From: an uncultured Oscillospiraceae bacterium
GTDB taxonomy: Bacteria > Bacillota > Clostridia > Oscillospirales > Oscillospiraceae
NCBI GenBank assembly: GCA_947588955.1
Contig: CANPYX010000001.1
Coordinates: 1 to 64,000, forward strand
DNA length: 64,000 bases
Direction of reading: 5' to 3'
This document shows positions 53,738 to 62,451 of this stretch, piece after piece. Every line of letters starts with the position of its first letter. Within the stretch, counting starts at the first letter, position 1. The translations under genes were made by a program, and so were the position numbers. The notes under the pieces were generated by a model. The model saw nothing but the letters and a program-made list of their open reading frames with translations, was not told where the DNA came from and made no database searches.

Positions 53738-54703
53738 TCAGAACAAAGACGTGCTGCTGAGCTTGCGACTCAGGGAGTTGGAGAGGATCAGCAGGGCAGT
53801 ACCCACAACACTCTGGAAGAGGCCGGAGGCCGCGGACAGTGAGTAGTTGGTGGTGCCGCCGCCGAAGGCCATTCGGTAGGTGTAGGTATACACCGTGTCA
53901 GCCACGTTGTAGGTGGAGGGCATGTACAGCAGAAGGATGCTGTCAAAACCTGTGGAGAAGCTCAGGCCCACGTTGAGCACCAGCATCATGATGATCATGG
54001 GCATGATGTTGGGCAGGGTAATCTTGAAAAGTCTCTGGAGGCGTGTTGCGCCGTCGATAGCCGCCGCCTCATGCAGGTCGCCGGAAACCTGGCTGATGGC
54101 AGCCACGTACATGATGGAACCCCAGCCTACGGACTGCCAGACGCCCATCAAGAGGTAGATGATCCAGAATACAGGTATCTTGTTATTGGCAAGCCAGTTT
54201 TGATTCTCCAGTCCGAACTTGGAGAGCAGGAGCGTCAAAGGACCGTCCTTTGCCAGAAACTGCATCACCAGGGAAGCCACGACCACCGCCGCCACGAAGT
54301 TGGGAAGGTAGGAGAAGGTCTGCACCGTCCGCTTGAAGCCCTTGTGGTGCAGAAGGCTCAGCAGGAAAGCAAAGATGATGGAGGGAAAGAAGCCGATGGT
54401 GCATTTGATAAGGGCGATGCACACGGTGTTCCTGAGAGCCGTCAGGAACTGCTCGCCGGTGAAGAGGTCGATGAAGTGCTTGAAGCCCACCCAGGGGGAG
54501 CCAAAGTAGCCGTCGACGACGTTGTAGTCCTCAAAGGCCATGATGATGCCGAACATGGGTATGTAGTGGAGCACGATCTCATAGACAAGAACGGGTACAA
54601 ACATGATGTACAGGGCCCAATTTTTCTTAAAATCGAATGCCCAGCTTTTTTTGTACTTGGGGTCGTTAAGGCGCTCAGCCTTTGCCGCGTCTGCTGTTGA
54701 CAC
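53738..54703 (-). CDS. Sugar ABC transporter permease (LplB/YteP type)
   Basis: 321 residues, six spans with EAA loop DLHEAAAIDGATRLQRLFKI and the family segments LHYIPMFGIIMAFEDYN and NYSLSAASGLFQSVVG. A GTG at 54703 is chosen because AGGCGGTG (one mismatch to ideal) lies 6 nt upstream; GTG at 54712 is in frame but too close to it. Second gene of the binding protein-permease-permease operon. Confidence 0.9.
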   Translation of the reverse strand: MSTADAAKAERLNDPKYKKSWAFDFKKNWALYIMFVPVLVYEIVLHYIPMFGIIMAFEDYNVVDGYFGSPWVGFKHFIDLFTGEQFLTALRNTVCIALIKCTIGFFPSIIFAFLLSLLHHKGFKRTVQTFSYLPNFVAAVVVASLVMQFLAKDGPLTLLLSKFGLENQNWLANNKIPVFWIIYLLMGVWQSVGWGSIMYVAAISQVSGDLHEAAAIDGATRLQRLFKITLPNIMPMIIMMLVLNVGLSFSTGFDSILLLYMPSTYNVADTVYTYTYRMAFGGGTTNYSLSAASGLFQSVVGTALLILSNSLSRKLSSTSLF

Positions 54704-54732
54704 TTGATTCACCGCCTGTAATCAGATTTTTC

Positions 54733-54765
54733 GCCGCTCCCCGGCCCGCAGGGAGCCGGGGCGGC
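54733..54765 (-). other. Intercistronic GC-rich hairpin
   Basis: GCCGCTCCCCGGC (54733-54745) pairs with GCCGGGGCGGC (54755-54765), without a T-tract. It follows the binding-protein gene and precedes the permease gene. Such structures usually protect the upstream mRNA so that the binding protein is made in excess. Confidence 0.65.
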
Positions 54766-54803
54766 TGAGGAGGGAAAATGAAAAAGTGCGGATCTGAGCG
54801 GGA

Positions 54804-56567
54804 TCAGGCGAAGGGATACTGATCCACGTAGGGCTGATAGATGTCAATGGCCTTCTGATAGTTGTATTTCTGGAGGCTCTTGCACCAAACACCCCAGTCG
54901 TCATCGCTGGTGATGTCCTTCTCCCCGGTGATGAAGTTTACAGCATTGTTGGTCATGTACTCAAGCACCCGGGAGCGGACTTCATCACAGGCTTGGGAGT
55001 CCTCGGTACTCATCATATTGGTTGTGATGGTTCCCTGGAAGAAACCGGTATTTGGGTACTTGACCCATAGATCAAGTGACGACTGGAAGGTATCGGCAAG
55101 CCCCAAGTCCACATTCTCCACCAGCTGCAGTCCGGGGGCCTTGTTGAAACCACATGCCACGCCAAGTCCGCCACTGTCCTGGGCCAAGACGGGATCCTTC
55201 TCGTACTTGCCCTCGTCATTCACAAAGTAGCAGCCGTTTTCCATGCCGTAGTCGGCGTAGAAGGTGTTATCGCTAAACTCCGCAACCTGGTCGGCGTTGA
55301 GGCCCAGGGTCTTGATAAGGGCGCCTTCCTCAGCATAGAACTGGTCAAAATAGGCGCAAAGTGTATCCAAATCCTTCTCCGCAGCCTTGGGGGTGATGAG
55401 CACTCCGCCTCCCACGATTTCGCCGCCCATGACACAGTTGGGAGCCTTGCCCTGACAATCTGCGTCACCGTAAATATCGTTGATGGGATATGGAGCTGCC
55501 TTCACGAAGATGCCCTCGGTGAAGCCGCCGTCGTTCATGTCCATACGTCCGCCGAGTTTGGACTGCTCGCCGTTGAACATACCAACCTTGCCCTGGCGGA
55601 CGGCAGTCTCATCAATTTGGTAGAAAGCGTCGCTGGTGCGCTGGTAGAAGTCCTGATCAAGCCAGCCCTTCTCATACCAGGTATGCATGCATTCCAGATA
55701 AGCGCGGAAGTATTTTTCGTCGCCGCCAAAGTGAACCTTGCCATTTTCATCCTGATACCAGACGTTGACACCGCCACCGAAGCAGGAAAGCAGTCCGCCG
55801 GACCAGGTGAAGCCGGGATAGTAGAGACTCATGCAGTAGGAGTCGTCAATACCCTGATCTGCCATGGCTTTCTCAAAAATCTCGAACATCCACTCCCAGT
55901 CGGAAATGTAAATGGGATCCGGACCACCGGAGGGGAAGACCACATCATCAGTCCACGCATCCGGGTCATTCTCATCCGTAAAACCACCGGTGAATGCCGC
56001 ACCCGTCTGGGGATTTGTGCCGTATTTGACGATCCAATCCCGCCGATACTGGAAACCTTGGAACACATCCTCTGGCTTATCCAGGAAATTCTCCAGGCAG
56101 TAGTAATGCTCCACGCCGTCCACCATAAAGACCGCGTTTTTCAGGTATGTGTCATTGGAGTGAACCAGGGCAACATAGTTGGGCATATTCCGCTCCACGT
56201 ACTCGGTAATGTCCATCGCGTATCCCTTCTCCACCATGATGGGGGCGGGGTCGCATATGACCATGTCGATGAGGTCGGGCAGATCGCCGGACACCAGCAT
56301 GGTGGAGTAGTTGTCGGCCTCCTTGCCGGGTGCCGGGGTCCAGAACTCCAGAGCCACCTTCTTGTCCTCGGGGCCGTAGGTCCTGGAGAGGGTGTACTGG
56401 ACGGCGGGGTTCTCCTGATAGTCCGTGTAGAAGTTGCTGTTGGCGCCGCTGTAGATCCACCAGCTAAAGGTGGTGTCATCGCCCGCGCCGGCGCCTCCGC
56501 CGCATCCGGCGAGAACGCCGACGAGCATAAGCCAGGCCAGAGTCAGTGCTGTGAGTCGCTTTTTCAT
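54804..56567 (-). CDS. Sugar-binding lipoprotein (LipO-type)
   Basis: 587 residues. Signal peptide with lipobox LAGC (Cys22), followed by a Gly-rich linker. The length and motifs (STMLVSGDLPDLIDM, GVEHYYCLENFL, YQRTSDAFYQIDETAVRQGK) fit the large oligosaccharide-binding proteins that pair with LplB/LplC permeases. It captures the oligosaccharide outside the cell. AAGGAGGAAAAAC precedes the ATG. First gene of the transport operon, controlled by operator C. Confidence 0.9.
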   Translation of the reverse strand: MKKRLTALTLAWLMLVGVLAGCGGGAGAGDDTTFSWWIYSGANSNFYTDYQENPAVQYTLSRTYGPEDKKVALEFWTPAPGKEADNYSTMLVSGDLPDLIDMVICDPAPIMVEKGYAMDITEYVERNMPNYVALVHSNDTYLKNAVFMVDGVEHYYCLENFLDKPEDVFQGFQYRRDWIVKYGTNPQTGAAFTGGFTDENDPDAWTDDVVFPSGGPDPIYISDWEWMFEIFEKAMADQGIDDSYCMSLYYPGFTWSGGLLSCFGGGVNVWYQDENGKVHFGGDEKYFRAYLECMHTWYEKGWLDQDFYQRTSDAFYQIDETAVRQGKVGMFNGEQSKLGGRMDMNDGGFTEGIFVKAAPYPINDIYGDADCQGKAPNCVMGGEIVGGGVLITPKAAEKDLDTLCAYFDQFYAEEGALIKTLGLNADQVAEFSDNTFYADYGMENGCYFVNDEGKYEKDPVLAQDSGGLGVACGFNKAPGLQLVENVDLGLADTFQSSLDLWVKYPNTGFFQGTITTNMMSTEDSQACDEVRSRVLEYMTNNAVNFITGEKDITSDDDWGVWCKSLQKYNYQKAIDIYQPYVDQYPFA

Positions 56568-56629
56568 GTTTTTCCTCCTTATTGATGTGATGGTTGTATA
56601 ATTCCCGCGCGTGCTTTGTGGATAATGAT

Positions 56630-56692
56630 AATTTACACCATTTTTGGCGGAATGTATTTTGTAAATCCGACAAAAACTATAAGAAATCCGAC
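56630..56692 (-). promoter_or_regulatory. Regulon operator C and promoter (sugar ABC operon)
   Basis: Two perfect GTCGGATT half-sites on the minus strand (56685-56692 and 56664-56671), 21-bp period. A -10-like TAAATT (56630-56635) begins 36 nt after the start of the proximal half-site. There is no recognisable -35. Confidence 0.75.
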
Positions 56693-56720
56693 GTGATGGT
56701 AATCTGCCGCATCTGCCTTC

Positions 56721-57323
56721 TCAGGATGGCCGCACACCGCGCTCGACCCAATCCTCCAGGGCGGTCAGAGTGCGCGGAAGGTCAACGGCCCCATCCTTCA
56801 GGGTGAGGCTGTCGCTTCCACCGGCATCAAAAAGGATGGCACCGGTACCCGGCATCATCAGCGCCGCGCCGTCCCATGCGGAGGAGTTCTCGATGCACGC
56901 AAGCGCCCTGTGGGCGCTCCCCTCCCCGCCGTAGACGTAGCCGTAGAACCGGCTAGGACCGTAGATCTCCTTTGCCTTCCGCCTTGCCATGTCCGCCGTG
57001 GCGGCGCTGGCCTTCCAGGGGCTCTCCCCCTCCTGAGTGCTCTCCACATACAGAGCGCCGCTGCGCAGAGCGAAGGCCGCCTCTCTCCCCACCGTCTCCC
57101 TCTGAGGAACAGGAGCAGGGGTCAGGCACTGGTGGAACCGGCGGGCGCACCTGTCCTTTTCAGGAAGCAGGAAACTGAACCGCACGCCCGTGCCGTCAAA
57201 TCCGCCCTGCATATACCGGTAGAGGATCCGGGTACCGTCTGGCAGGAAACGCTCCCGCCATTCATCCACATCGATGACGGGCCGTTGGAACATCGGATCG
57301 AGGCGGGGGTCGTATCTATTCAC
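56721..57323 (-). CDS. Truncated paralogue of the esterase-like hydrolase
   Basis: 200 residues, clearly homologous to residues about 10-180 of the product at 62452: shared ILYRYMQGGF/LTYRYVHGGF, FLLPEKD/LCFPEKE, VWKASAA-like WKASAATA and the run ACIENSSAWDGA/ACIENTDAWDGA. The nucleophile elbow is altered from YGGSGGG to YGGEGSA (Glu134 in place of Ser154), so it should be inactive. The tail (TALEDWVERGVRPS) may be the original C-terminus joined after an internal deletion. GTG at 57323 follows GGGGGAGAACG. It overlaps YesL by 8 nt. Confidence 0.7.
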   Translation of the reverse strand: MNRYDPRLDPMFQRPVIDVDEWRERFLPDGTRILYRYMQGGFDGTGVRFSFLLPEKDRCARRFHQCLTPAPVPQRETVGREAAFALRSGALYVESTQEGESPWKASAATADMARRKAKEIYGPSRFYGYVYGGEGSAHRALACIENSSAWDGAALMMPGTGAILFDAGGSDSLTLKDGAVDLPRTLTALEDWVERGVRPS

Positions 57324-57954
57324 CGTTCTCCCCCTCTCTCGCTCTGGCCTCACTTTTGGCGAAGGAACTGACGCACACCACCGACATATACCGTATCAGC
57401 ACCGAGGGCAGCGCCAGCAGGATCACCGGCAGCAGCGGAACGGCCCAGTCCATAAGCCACAGCCCCAGGATCAGGATACCCAGCGCCAGCAGGTTCTTCG
57501 GAAAGTTGACGATGGCGTAAACCGCCGCGTTGCGCACGATCTGCCTGTTTTTCAGATCATACCTTGCCAGAATGGGGAAAATGTAAAGCGAAATCATGGC
57601 CGCCAGCGCTGCGGCGATGAAAATCCCCGCCCGCAAGACGCGGATGAGGGTCGTGCTCTCCTGCTCCATGACGTACTTCCAGTCCATTCCAAGGAGGCCA
57701 AACAGGACCACGATGATGATCGTCAGCGGAACGGACTGCCTGAAATTCTCCCGGAAGGACTTCCAGAACGGCTTCCACAGTCCCGGCGCCTCGTTCCGGG
57801 CGATCTTCATTCCCACGCTCATGGCCGCCGTGACAGCCGCCCCGGCGGTGACCACCGGAATGCTGAGGATCAGCACCAGAAGTCCCAGCTTTGCGTAGTC
57901 AAAGACGGTGCCCATGATCTGGGAAAATTTGCTGTTGGGATCAAAGAAGTCCAT
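57316..57954 (-). CDS. yesL: YesL-like (DUF624) membrane protein
   Basis: 212 residues with about five membrane spans. It starts MDFFDPNSKFSQIMGTVFDY, the conserved opening of YesL proteins, and ends with a basic tail. YesL is encoded beside YesMN and sugar ABC genes in many Firmicutes; its function is unknown. GAAAGGGGAGACAAGT precedes the ATG at 57954. It lies in the GH3-GH88 operon. Confidence 0.85.
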   Translation of the reverse strand: MDFFDPNSKFSQIMGTVFDYAKLGLLVLILSIPVVTAGAAVTAAMSVGMKIARNEAPGLWKPFWKSFRENFRQSVPLTIIIVVLFGLLGMDWKYVMEQESTTLIRVLRAGIFIAAALAAMISLYIFPILARYDLKNRQIVRNAAVYAIVNFPKNLLALGILILGLWLMDWAVPLLPVILLALPSVLIRYMSVVCVSSFAKSEARAREGENGE

Positions 57955-58000
57955 ACTTGTCTCCCCTTTCGGAATTTCTAATGTCAAAGGAGCTGCGGTC

Positions 58001-58804
58001 TCACTCTGCGGGGACAGGTTCCGTTCCCCAAACCTCAAGTTGGGTCAGTGCCGGAAAGGGACTGTCATCTTCATATTTGCGAAACTCCTTTAGCTCCAGC
58101 CACTGGACGATCCGCGTGGAAACCGGGAAGGATTGGGGTTTACCGGTGCGGGCAAGATCCACGTCCTCTTTGGTCCCGTCGCTGAAAACCACTACTGCGC
58201 TCCTCCACCAGCTGTCGTGGGGGAAGTCCGCCCGGAGGGTCAGACGAACCTCATCCACCGTCACCTCCCGCCCGAAGTCTACCCGGAGCATCGGGTCGGA
58301 TTCCTTGCCGATGCCCCATGCCTGGAAGGGCCAACCTCCGTGGGAGTTGTTCTCAAAAATGCCGTCAATGGCGTTCCTGGCCGTGAATTCAGGCTTCTGA
58401 CCCTCCACGTTTGAAGACGCATGTGGGAAAAATCCGCTCTCCCGGATCTGATCATAGGGATTCAGCGCCAGATTTCGCCGACGTCCGATCTCCTCCGCTG
58501 TAGCTGCCCTGGCCCGGATCAGATGACAGGCACCGGAAAAGCTCTTGGGGGAAAAGCACCCCCGCTCCCCCGCCGGCGGGATGTGGAAGGCCATTCTGTT
58601 CCCCGGCACATAGACCAGAACCTCCGGCATGGCATCGTCCAGTTGTACTATAAAGTGCTTCCACCGCCCGTCGGTCTCCAAAAGGATGAAATCTCCATCA
58701 CCGTAAGGGGCGGTGTAGAAAATGGAGCTCCGTTCCCCGGGCTTTCCTGCCGCCAGCAACCGAAAGCCCTCCCGGGTGTGTATTTTAAGCTTCATTTCAG
58801 GCAT
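58001..58804 (-). CDS. Discoidin-like carbohydrate-binding protein
   Basis: 267 residues, no signal peptide. The N-terminal ~105 residues form an unrecognised beta-rich domain (LETDGRWKHFIVQLDDAMPE). Residues about 112-262 look like an F5/8-type C domain (ESDPMLRVDFGREVTVDEV, VVVFSDGTKEDVDL, LKEFRKYEDDSPFPALTQL). Such stand-alone proteins are seen next to uronyl hydrolase genes. It may bind or process the GH88 substrate; no catalytic residues are evident. It lies 18 nt after the GH88 stop. Confidence 0.7.
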   Translation of the reverse strand: MPEMKLKIHTREGFRLLAAGKPGERSSIFYTAPYGDGDFILLETDGRWKHFIVQLDDAMPEVLVYVPGNRMAFHIPPAGERGCFSPKSFSGACHLIRARAATAEEIGRRRNLALNPYDQIRESGFFPHASSNVEGQKPEFTARNAIDGIFENNSHGGWPFQAWGIGKESDPMLRVDFGREVTVDEVRLTLRADFPHDSWWRSAVVVFSDGTKEDVDLARTGKPQSFPVSTRIVQWLELKEFRKYEDDSPFPALTQLEVWGTEPVPAE

Positions 58805-58822
58805 ATTTCTCTCCTCCCCAGC

Positions 58823-60001
58823 TCACCAGAGGAACGCCGCGTCGCCGCACAGGCGCAACAGGGCCTCTATGAGATAGTAATCGCCGTAGATGATAGGCAG
58901 TTCGCTCATCCGTCCGCCCGGGTCGTGATAGTAGGTGGTGCCTCCGCCCACGATACCGTCGGTGTCCGGGTCCCAATCACAAAATCTCTCTGCGCATGCC
59001 CGGAGAATTCGGAGAGCAGCATCGGTGTACAGATCTTTCTCCAGATTTTCGACATGCTCCGCGATTTCCAAAAGACCACAGGCAGTGATGAGCCCGGCAT
59101 CAGAGTCGTATTTCACAGGCTCTTTTGGCGACCTGTAGTCCACAAGAGGCAGCCAGTCGTTCACCGCAAGGCAGGAGATGCAGTAATGGGCGCATCGCTT
59201 TGCCGTATCCAAAAACTCTCTGTCCCCGGTATGCCGGTAGCTCAGGGCAAAGCCGTACACCGCCCACGCCTGCCCCCGGCTCCAAGAGGACCCAGGCCCA
59301 TAGCCCTGCCCTCCGGGGGCGTCCAGCAGTTCCCCTGTCTCCGGATCCAGGGACACCAGATGGTTGCAGCTGCCGTCGGGCCGTACGATCCTCTGTTGGG
59401 CGGTCCTGGCATGGTTTCTTGCCGCGTGGCGATACCGGGGGTCCCCGGTCTCCTCAGATGCCCAATAGAGAAGCGGAAGATTCATCATACAATCTACGAT
59501 CATCCATCCGCAGACACTGCCGTCGGCGTTGAGCCACTGTGGATTCTCCCCCTTCCGGTCGTCCCAGGCCCGAATGAACCGCCCTGCCGGGTTGTAGCGC
59601 CCAGCCAGTAGGTTGGCGGCGTGGAGTCCCCGGCGTCTCGACTCCCCGTTCCCTGTCAGCCTCCAGTCCGCCACTGCGGAGAGCAGGAACAGGAATCCGG
59701 CATCGTGGTCAACCCCATCCAGGCCCGTGAGTACCGCGTCCAGGCGTCTCTCCACTCCCCGGGCGGCGGTTTTGAACCTCTCATCCCCAGTGGCGTGGGC
59801 CATCTGCCAGAGCATCCCCGGCCAGAACCCATTGGTCCAAAAGCCCAACCCCAGCGGGGTGTTCTCCACATCAAAGTATCTTCCGTTCTTTGGGGCAAAC
59901 GGAATGGTCTCCCCCAGACGACCGCACTCAGCGGTCATCTTGATCCTGACCTTCTCCCAAGTCTCCTCCAACCATTTTTGTGTATTCGCGTCCTGTGTCA
60001 A
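58823..60001 (-). CDS. GH88 unsaturated uronyl hydrolase
   Basis: 392 residues, an (alpha/alpha)6 barrel, cytoplasmic. It hydrates the 4,5-double bond of unsaturated uronic acids left by polysaccharide lyases, releasing the neighbouring sugar. The two catalytic aspartates are Asp100 (VDHDAGF) and Asp170 (WMIVDCMMNLPLL), equivalent to Asp88 and Asp149 of Bacillus UGL. NTPLGLGFWTNGFWPGMLW and SRGQAWAVYG are family hallmarks. The TTG start at 60001 has AAGGGG 8 nt upstream; that site spans the end of the GH3 gene. GH105 is the main alternative, but the motif set fits GH88. Confidence 0.88.
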   Translation of the reverse strand: MTQDANTQKWLEETWEKVRIKMTAECGRLGETIPFAPKNGRYFDVENTPLGLGFWTNGFWPGMLWQMAHATGDERFKTAARGVERRLDAVLTGLDGVDHDAGFLFLLSAVADWRLTGNGESRRRGLHAANLLAGRYNPAGRFIRAWDDRKGENPQWLNADGSVCGWMIVDCMMNLPLLYWASEETGDPRYRHAARNHARTAQQRIVRPDGSCNHLVSLDPETGELLDAPGGQGYGPGSSWSRGQAWAVYGFALSYRHTGDREFLDTAKRCAHYCISCLAVNDWLPLVDYRSPKEPVKYDSDAGLITACGLLEIAEHVENLEKDLYTDAALRILRACAERFCDWDPDTDGIVGGGTTYYHDPGGRMSELPIIYGDYYLIEALLRLCGDAAFLW

Positions 60002-60006
60002 CGTGA

Positions 60007-62280
60007 TTACCCCTTCCGTACCGCCTCGTTGAGTCTGTCCATAAATTCCACCATGCAGTCGTGTGTCAGAACGTGGAAACTGACCATGGATTTCAGGGGC
60101 ATGGCGTACATCATGTCGTTCCGTGACTTCTCATCGGCCCCCGAGGAGGTGCCCAGATCCGTGTGGCCGCGGCGGGCAAGGCGCTCGGCCAGAAAAGCTC
60201 CCACAACAGGCTTTGTGCGCGGGTCGGCCAGAAGCTCTCCAACCGTTGTGGCGGAGGTGACGGTGAAGGGCAGGAGCTTCCGGGTGGTGAATCTCACCCT
60301 TGTCTCCAGCCGTATATCGTCGCTGGCGTGGCCAATAAGGACGGCATATTCCCCGCTGGGTGCGTACCAGTCGCCCAAATCCGGGTCATAATAGCTCAGG
60401 CTCCTGTCGTCCAGCTCCAGAGTGACGGTCTTCGTCTCCCCCGGCTCCAGATGTACCTTTTTGAAGCCCTTCAGCTCCTTCACCGGCCTGTTCGGCGTGC
60501 CGGTGAGGTCGGAAACGTAGAGCTGGACCGCCTCGCGCCCCGCCATGGCCCCCACGTTGGTCACGTCCACCGAAATGGTCAGCCTCTCGCCGTCGCCGAA
60601 GCTCTCCCGGTCGGTCCTGAGGTTTGAATACGCAAATTCCGTGTAGCTGAGACCGTGGCCGAATGCCCAACGGACGGGCATCTTCTTTTTGTCGTAATAG
60701 CGGTAGCCCACGTAGATCCCCTCGGCGTAGCGGACCTTCTTCCCGTCGCCGCCGAAGTTGAGGTAACTGGGGTTGTCCTCCAGCTTCATCGGGAACGTCT
60801 CGGCAAGGCGCCCGGAGGGGTTAGCCTCGCCCCAAAGGAGAGCGTCTGCGGCCTCGCCCACGCCCTCGCCTCCAAGGTACATTTCCAGTATAGCGGCGGT
60901 TTTATCCGCCCAGGGGCACTCCACGCTGGCACCGTTGTGCAGGACCACCGCCGTGTTGGGCTGGACTGCGGTCACGGCCTCAATGAGTTTATTCTGACAC
61001 TCCGGCAGACGCATGTGCTCCCGGTCAAAGCCCTCCGACTCAAAGGAATCGGGAAGTCCGGCGAAAATCACCGTCGCGTCGGCATCGCGGGCGGCGTTCA
61101 CCGCTCTTTCCAGTTCCTCTTCCGAAAGCCCGTCCCCCTCACCGGGAAAGCCCTGCACATAGGTCACGTCCCGCCCCTTCTCCCGTGCCGTCTCCAGAGC
61201 AGAGCTTACGCGGCTGGCGTTGACACGGCTGGAGCCGCTGCCCTGATACCGGGGGCACTCGGCGAAAGCGCCGATGTAGGCGACCTTCTGTCCCTGCCTG
61301 AGCGGCAGCACTCCATTGTTTTCCAAAAGCACGGCGCACTCGGTCTCGATCTCCGCTGCCAGAGCGTGGTACGCCTCCAGATCGTAGGGCTCGCCGGGAG
61401 TACGGTTTTCGACGTACTCAAAGACAAATTTCAGGATATTCTCCACCGCCCGGTCCACAAGCGCCTCGCTGAGCTTCCCCTCCCGGACGGCTTTGACGAT
61501 CAGCGTGTCGTTCTCGCCGCCGGAGTCGGGCATCTCCAGATCCTCCCCGGCCTCGATTCCCTTCACTCTGTCCGCCGCGGCGCCCCAGTCGGTGACCACG
61601 GCGCCGTCAAATCCCCACTCGGTGCGGAGGATATCGGTGAGAAGCTCCCTGTTTTCCGAGCAAAAGGTCCCGTTGATCTTGTTGTAGGCGCACATGACCG
61701 TGGCGGGCTTTCCCTCCTTCACCGCGATCTCAAAGGGAGTCAGGTAGATCTCTCGGAAGGTACGCACGTCCACCTCCGAGGAGCACCCCATGCGTGAAAA
61801 CTCTTGATTATTGCAGGCGAAATGCTTGAGGGAAGCTCCCACATAGTGGCTCCGGAGCCCCCGTATCCACGCTGCGGCAAGCTTGCCGGCCAGATACGGG
61901 TCCTCGCTGATGTACTCAAAGTTCCTGCCGCACAGGGGCGAGCGCTTGATGTTTGCGCCGGGTCCCAAGAGCACCGCCAGATCCTTCGCCTGACACTGGC
62001 GGCCCAGGGCGTCCCCCAGGCGCGTCAGCAGGTCCTCGTCAAAGGAAGACGCGGTGGCGCAGGCGGCGGGGAAGCAGGTGGCCTTGATGCTCTCCCCCAT
62101 TCCCAGGTGGTCTCCGCCCACCTCCTGCTTGCGCAGCCCGTGAGGGCCGTCGGACATCATGACGGAGGGCACGCCCAGCCGCTCCACGGGTTTTGTGTGC
62201 CAGAAGTCCAGCCCGGAGCAAAGCCCCGCCTTCTCCTCCAGCGTCATCTCAGAGACAAGCTTTTTGATATCAGTTTTCAT
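60007..62280 (-). CDS. GH3 beta-glucosidase type
   Basis: 757 residues, no signal peptide. Opens VSEMTLEEKAGLCSGLDFWH, the typical start of compact GH3 enzymes. Nucleophile Asp231 (AVVTDWGAA); substrate-binding SLKHFACNNQE and RTFREIYLTPFE. The alpha/beta domain (ENNGVLPLRQGQ) and FN3-like C-terminal domain (GREAVQLYVSD) follow. Start at 62280 has GGGGAGGCTGTTCA upstream. It leads the operon GH3-GH88-discoidin-YesL-truncated esterase under operator D. Confidence 0.92.
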   Translation of the reverse strand: MKTDIKKLVSEMTLEEKAGLCSGLDFWHTKPVERLGVPSVMMSDGPHGLRKQEVGGDHLGMGESIKATCFPAACATASSFDEDLLTRLGDALGRQCQAKDLAVLLGPGANIKRSPLCGRNFEYISEDPYLAGKLAAAWIRGLRSHYVGASLKHFACNNQEFSRMGCSSEVDVRTFREIYLTPFEIAVKEGKPATVMCAYNKINGTFCSENRELLTDILRTEWGFDGAVVTDWGAAADRVKGIEAGEDLEMPDSGGENDTLIVKAVREGKLSEALVDRAVENILKFVFEYVENRTPGEPYDLEAYHALAAEIETECAVLLENNGVLPLRQGQKVAYIGAFAECPRYQGSGSSRVNASRVSSALETAREKGRDVTYVQGFPGEGDGLSEEELERAVNAARDADATVIFAGLPDSFESEGFDREHMRLPECQNKLIEAVTAVQPNTAVVLHNGASVECPWADKTAAILEMYLGGEGVGEAADALLWGEANPSGRLAETFPMKLEDNPSYLNFGGDGKKVRYAEGIYVGYRYYDKKKMPVRWAFGHGLSYTEFAYSNLRTDRESFGDGERLTISVDVTNVGAMAGREAVQLYVSDLTGTPNRPVKELKGFKKVHLEPGETKTVTLELDDRSLSYYDPDLGDWYAPSGEYAVLIGHASDDIRLETRVRFTTRKLLPFTVTSATTVGELLADPRTKPVVGAFLAERLARRGHTDLGTSSGADEKSRNDMMYAMPLKSMVSFHVLTHDCMVEFMDRLNEAVRKG

Positions 62281-62311
62281 TGAACAGCCTCCCCGGTTTA
62301 TTGATGAATCC

Positions 62312-62374
62312 ATTTTGCCATGTTTCCCGGGAAAACTATATAAGAAATCCGACGCAAATTATCAGAATTCCGAC
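62312..62374 (-). promoter_or_regulatory. Regulon operator D and promoter (GH3-GH88 operon)
   Basis: On the minus strand GTCGGAAT (62367-62374) and GTCGGATT (62346-62353), 21-bp period. TGG-CAAAAT (hexamer 62312-62317) begins 36 nt after the proximal start. The stretch GGAAACATGGCAAAATG is shared with operator A. Confidence 0.75.
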
Positions 62375-62391
62375 AGACTGCCCAAAACCTC

Positions 62392-62421
62392 TTGCCTGGC
62401 GCATTTTTCCGGCGGTATAAT
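62392..62421 (+). promoter_or_regulatory. Promoter of the esterase-like gene
   Basis: TTGCCT (62392-62397), an 18-nt spacer and a perfect TATAAT (62416-62421), 31 nt before the start codon. It diverges from operator D. Confidence 0.65.
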
Positions 62422-62451
62422 CGGGGAAATCATTAATATGGAGGTGTTCCA

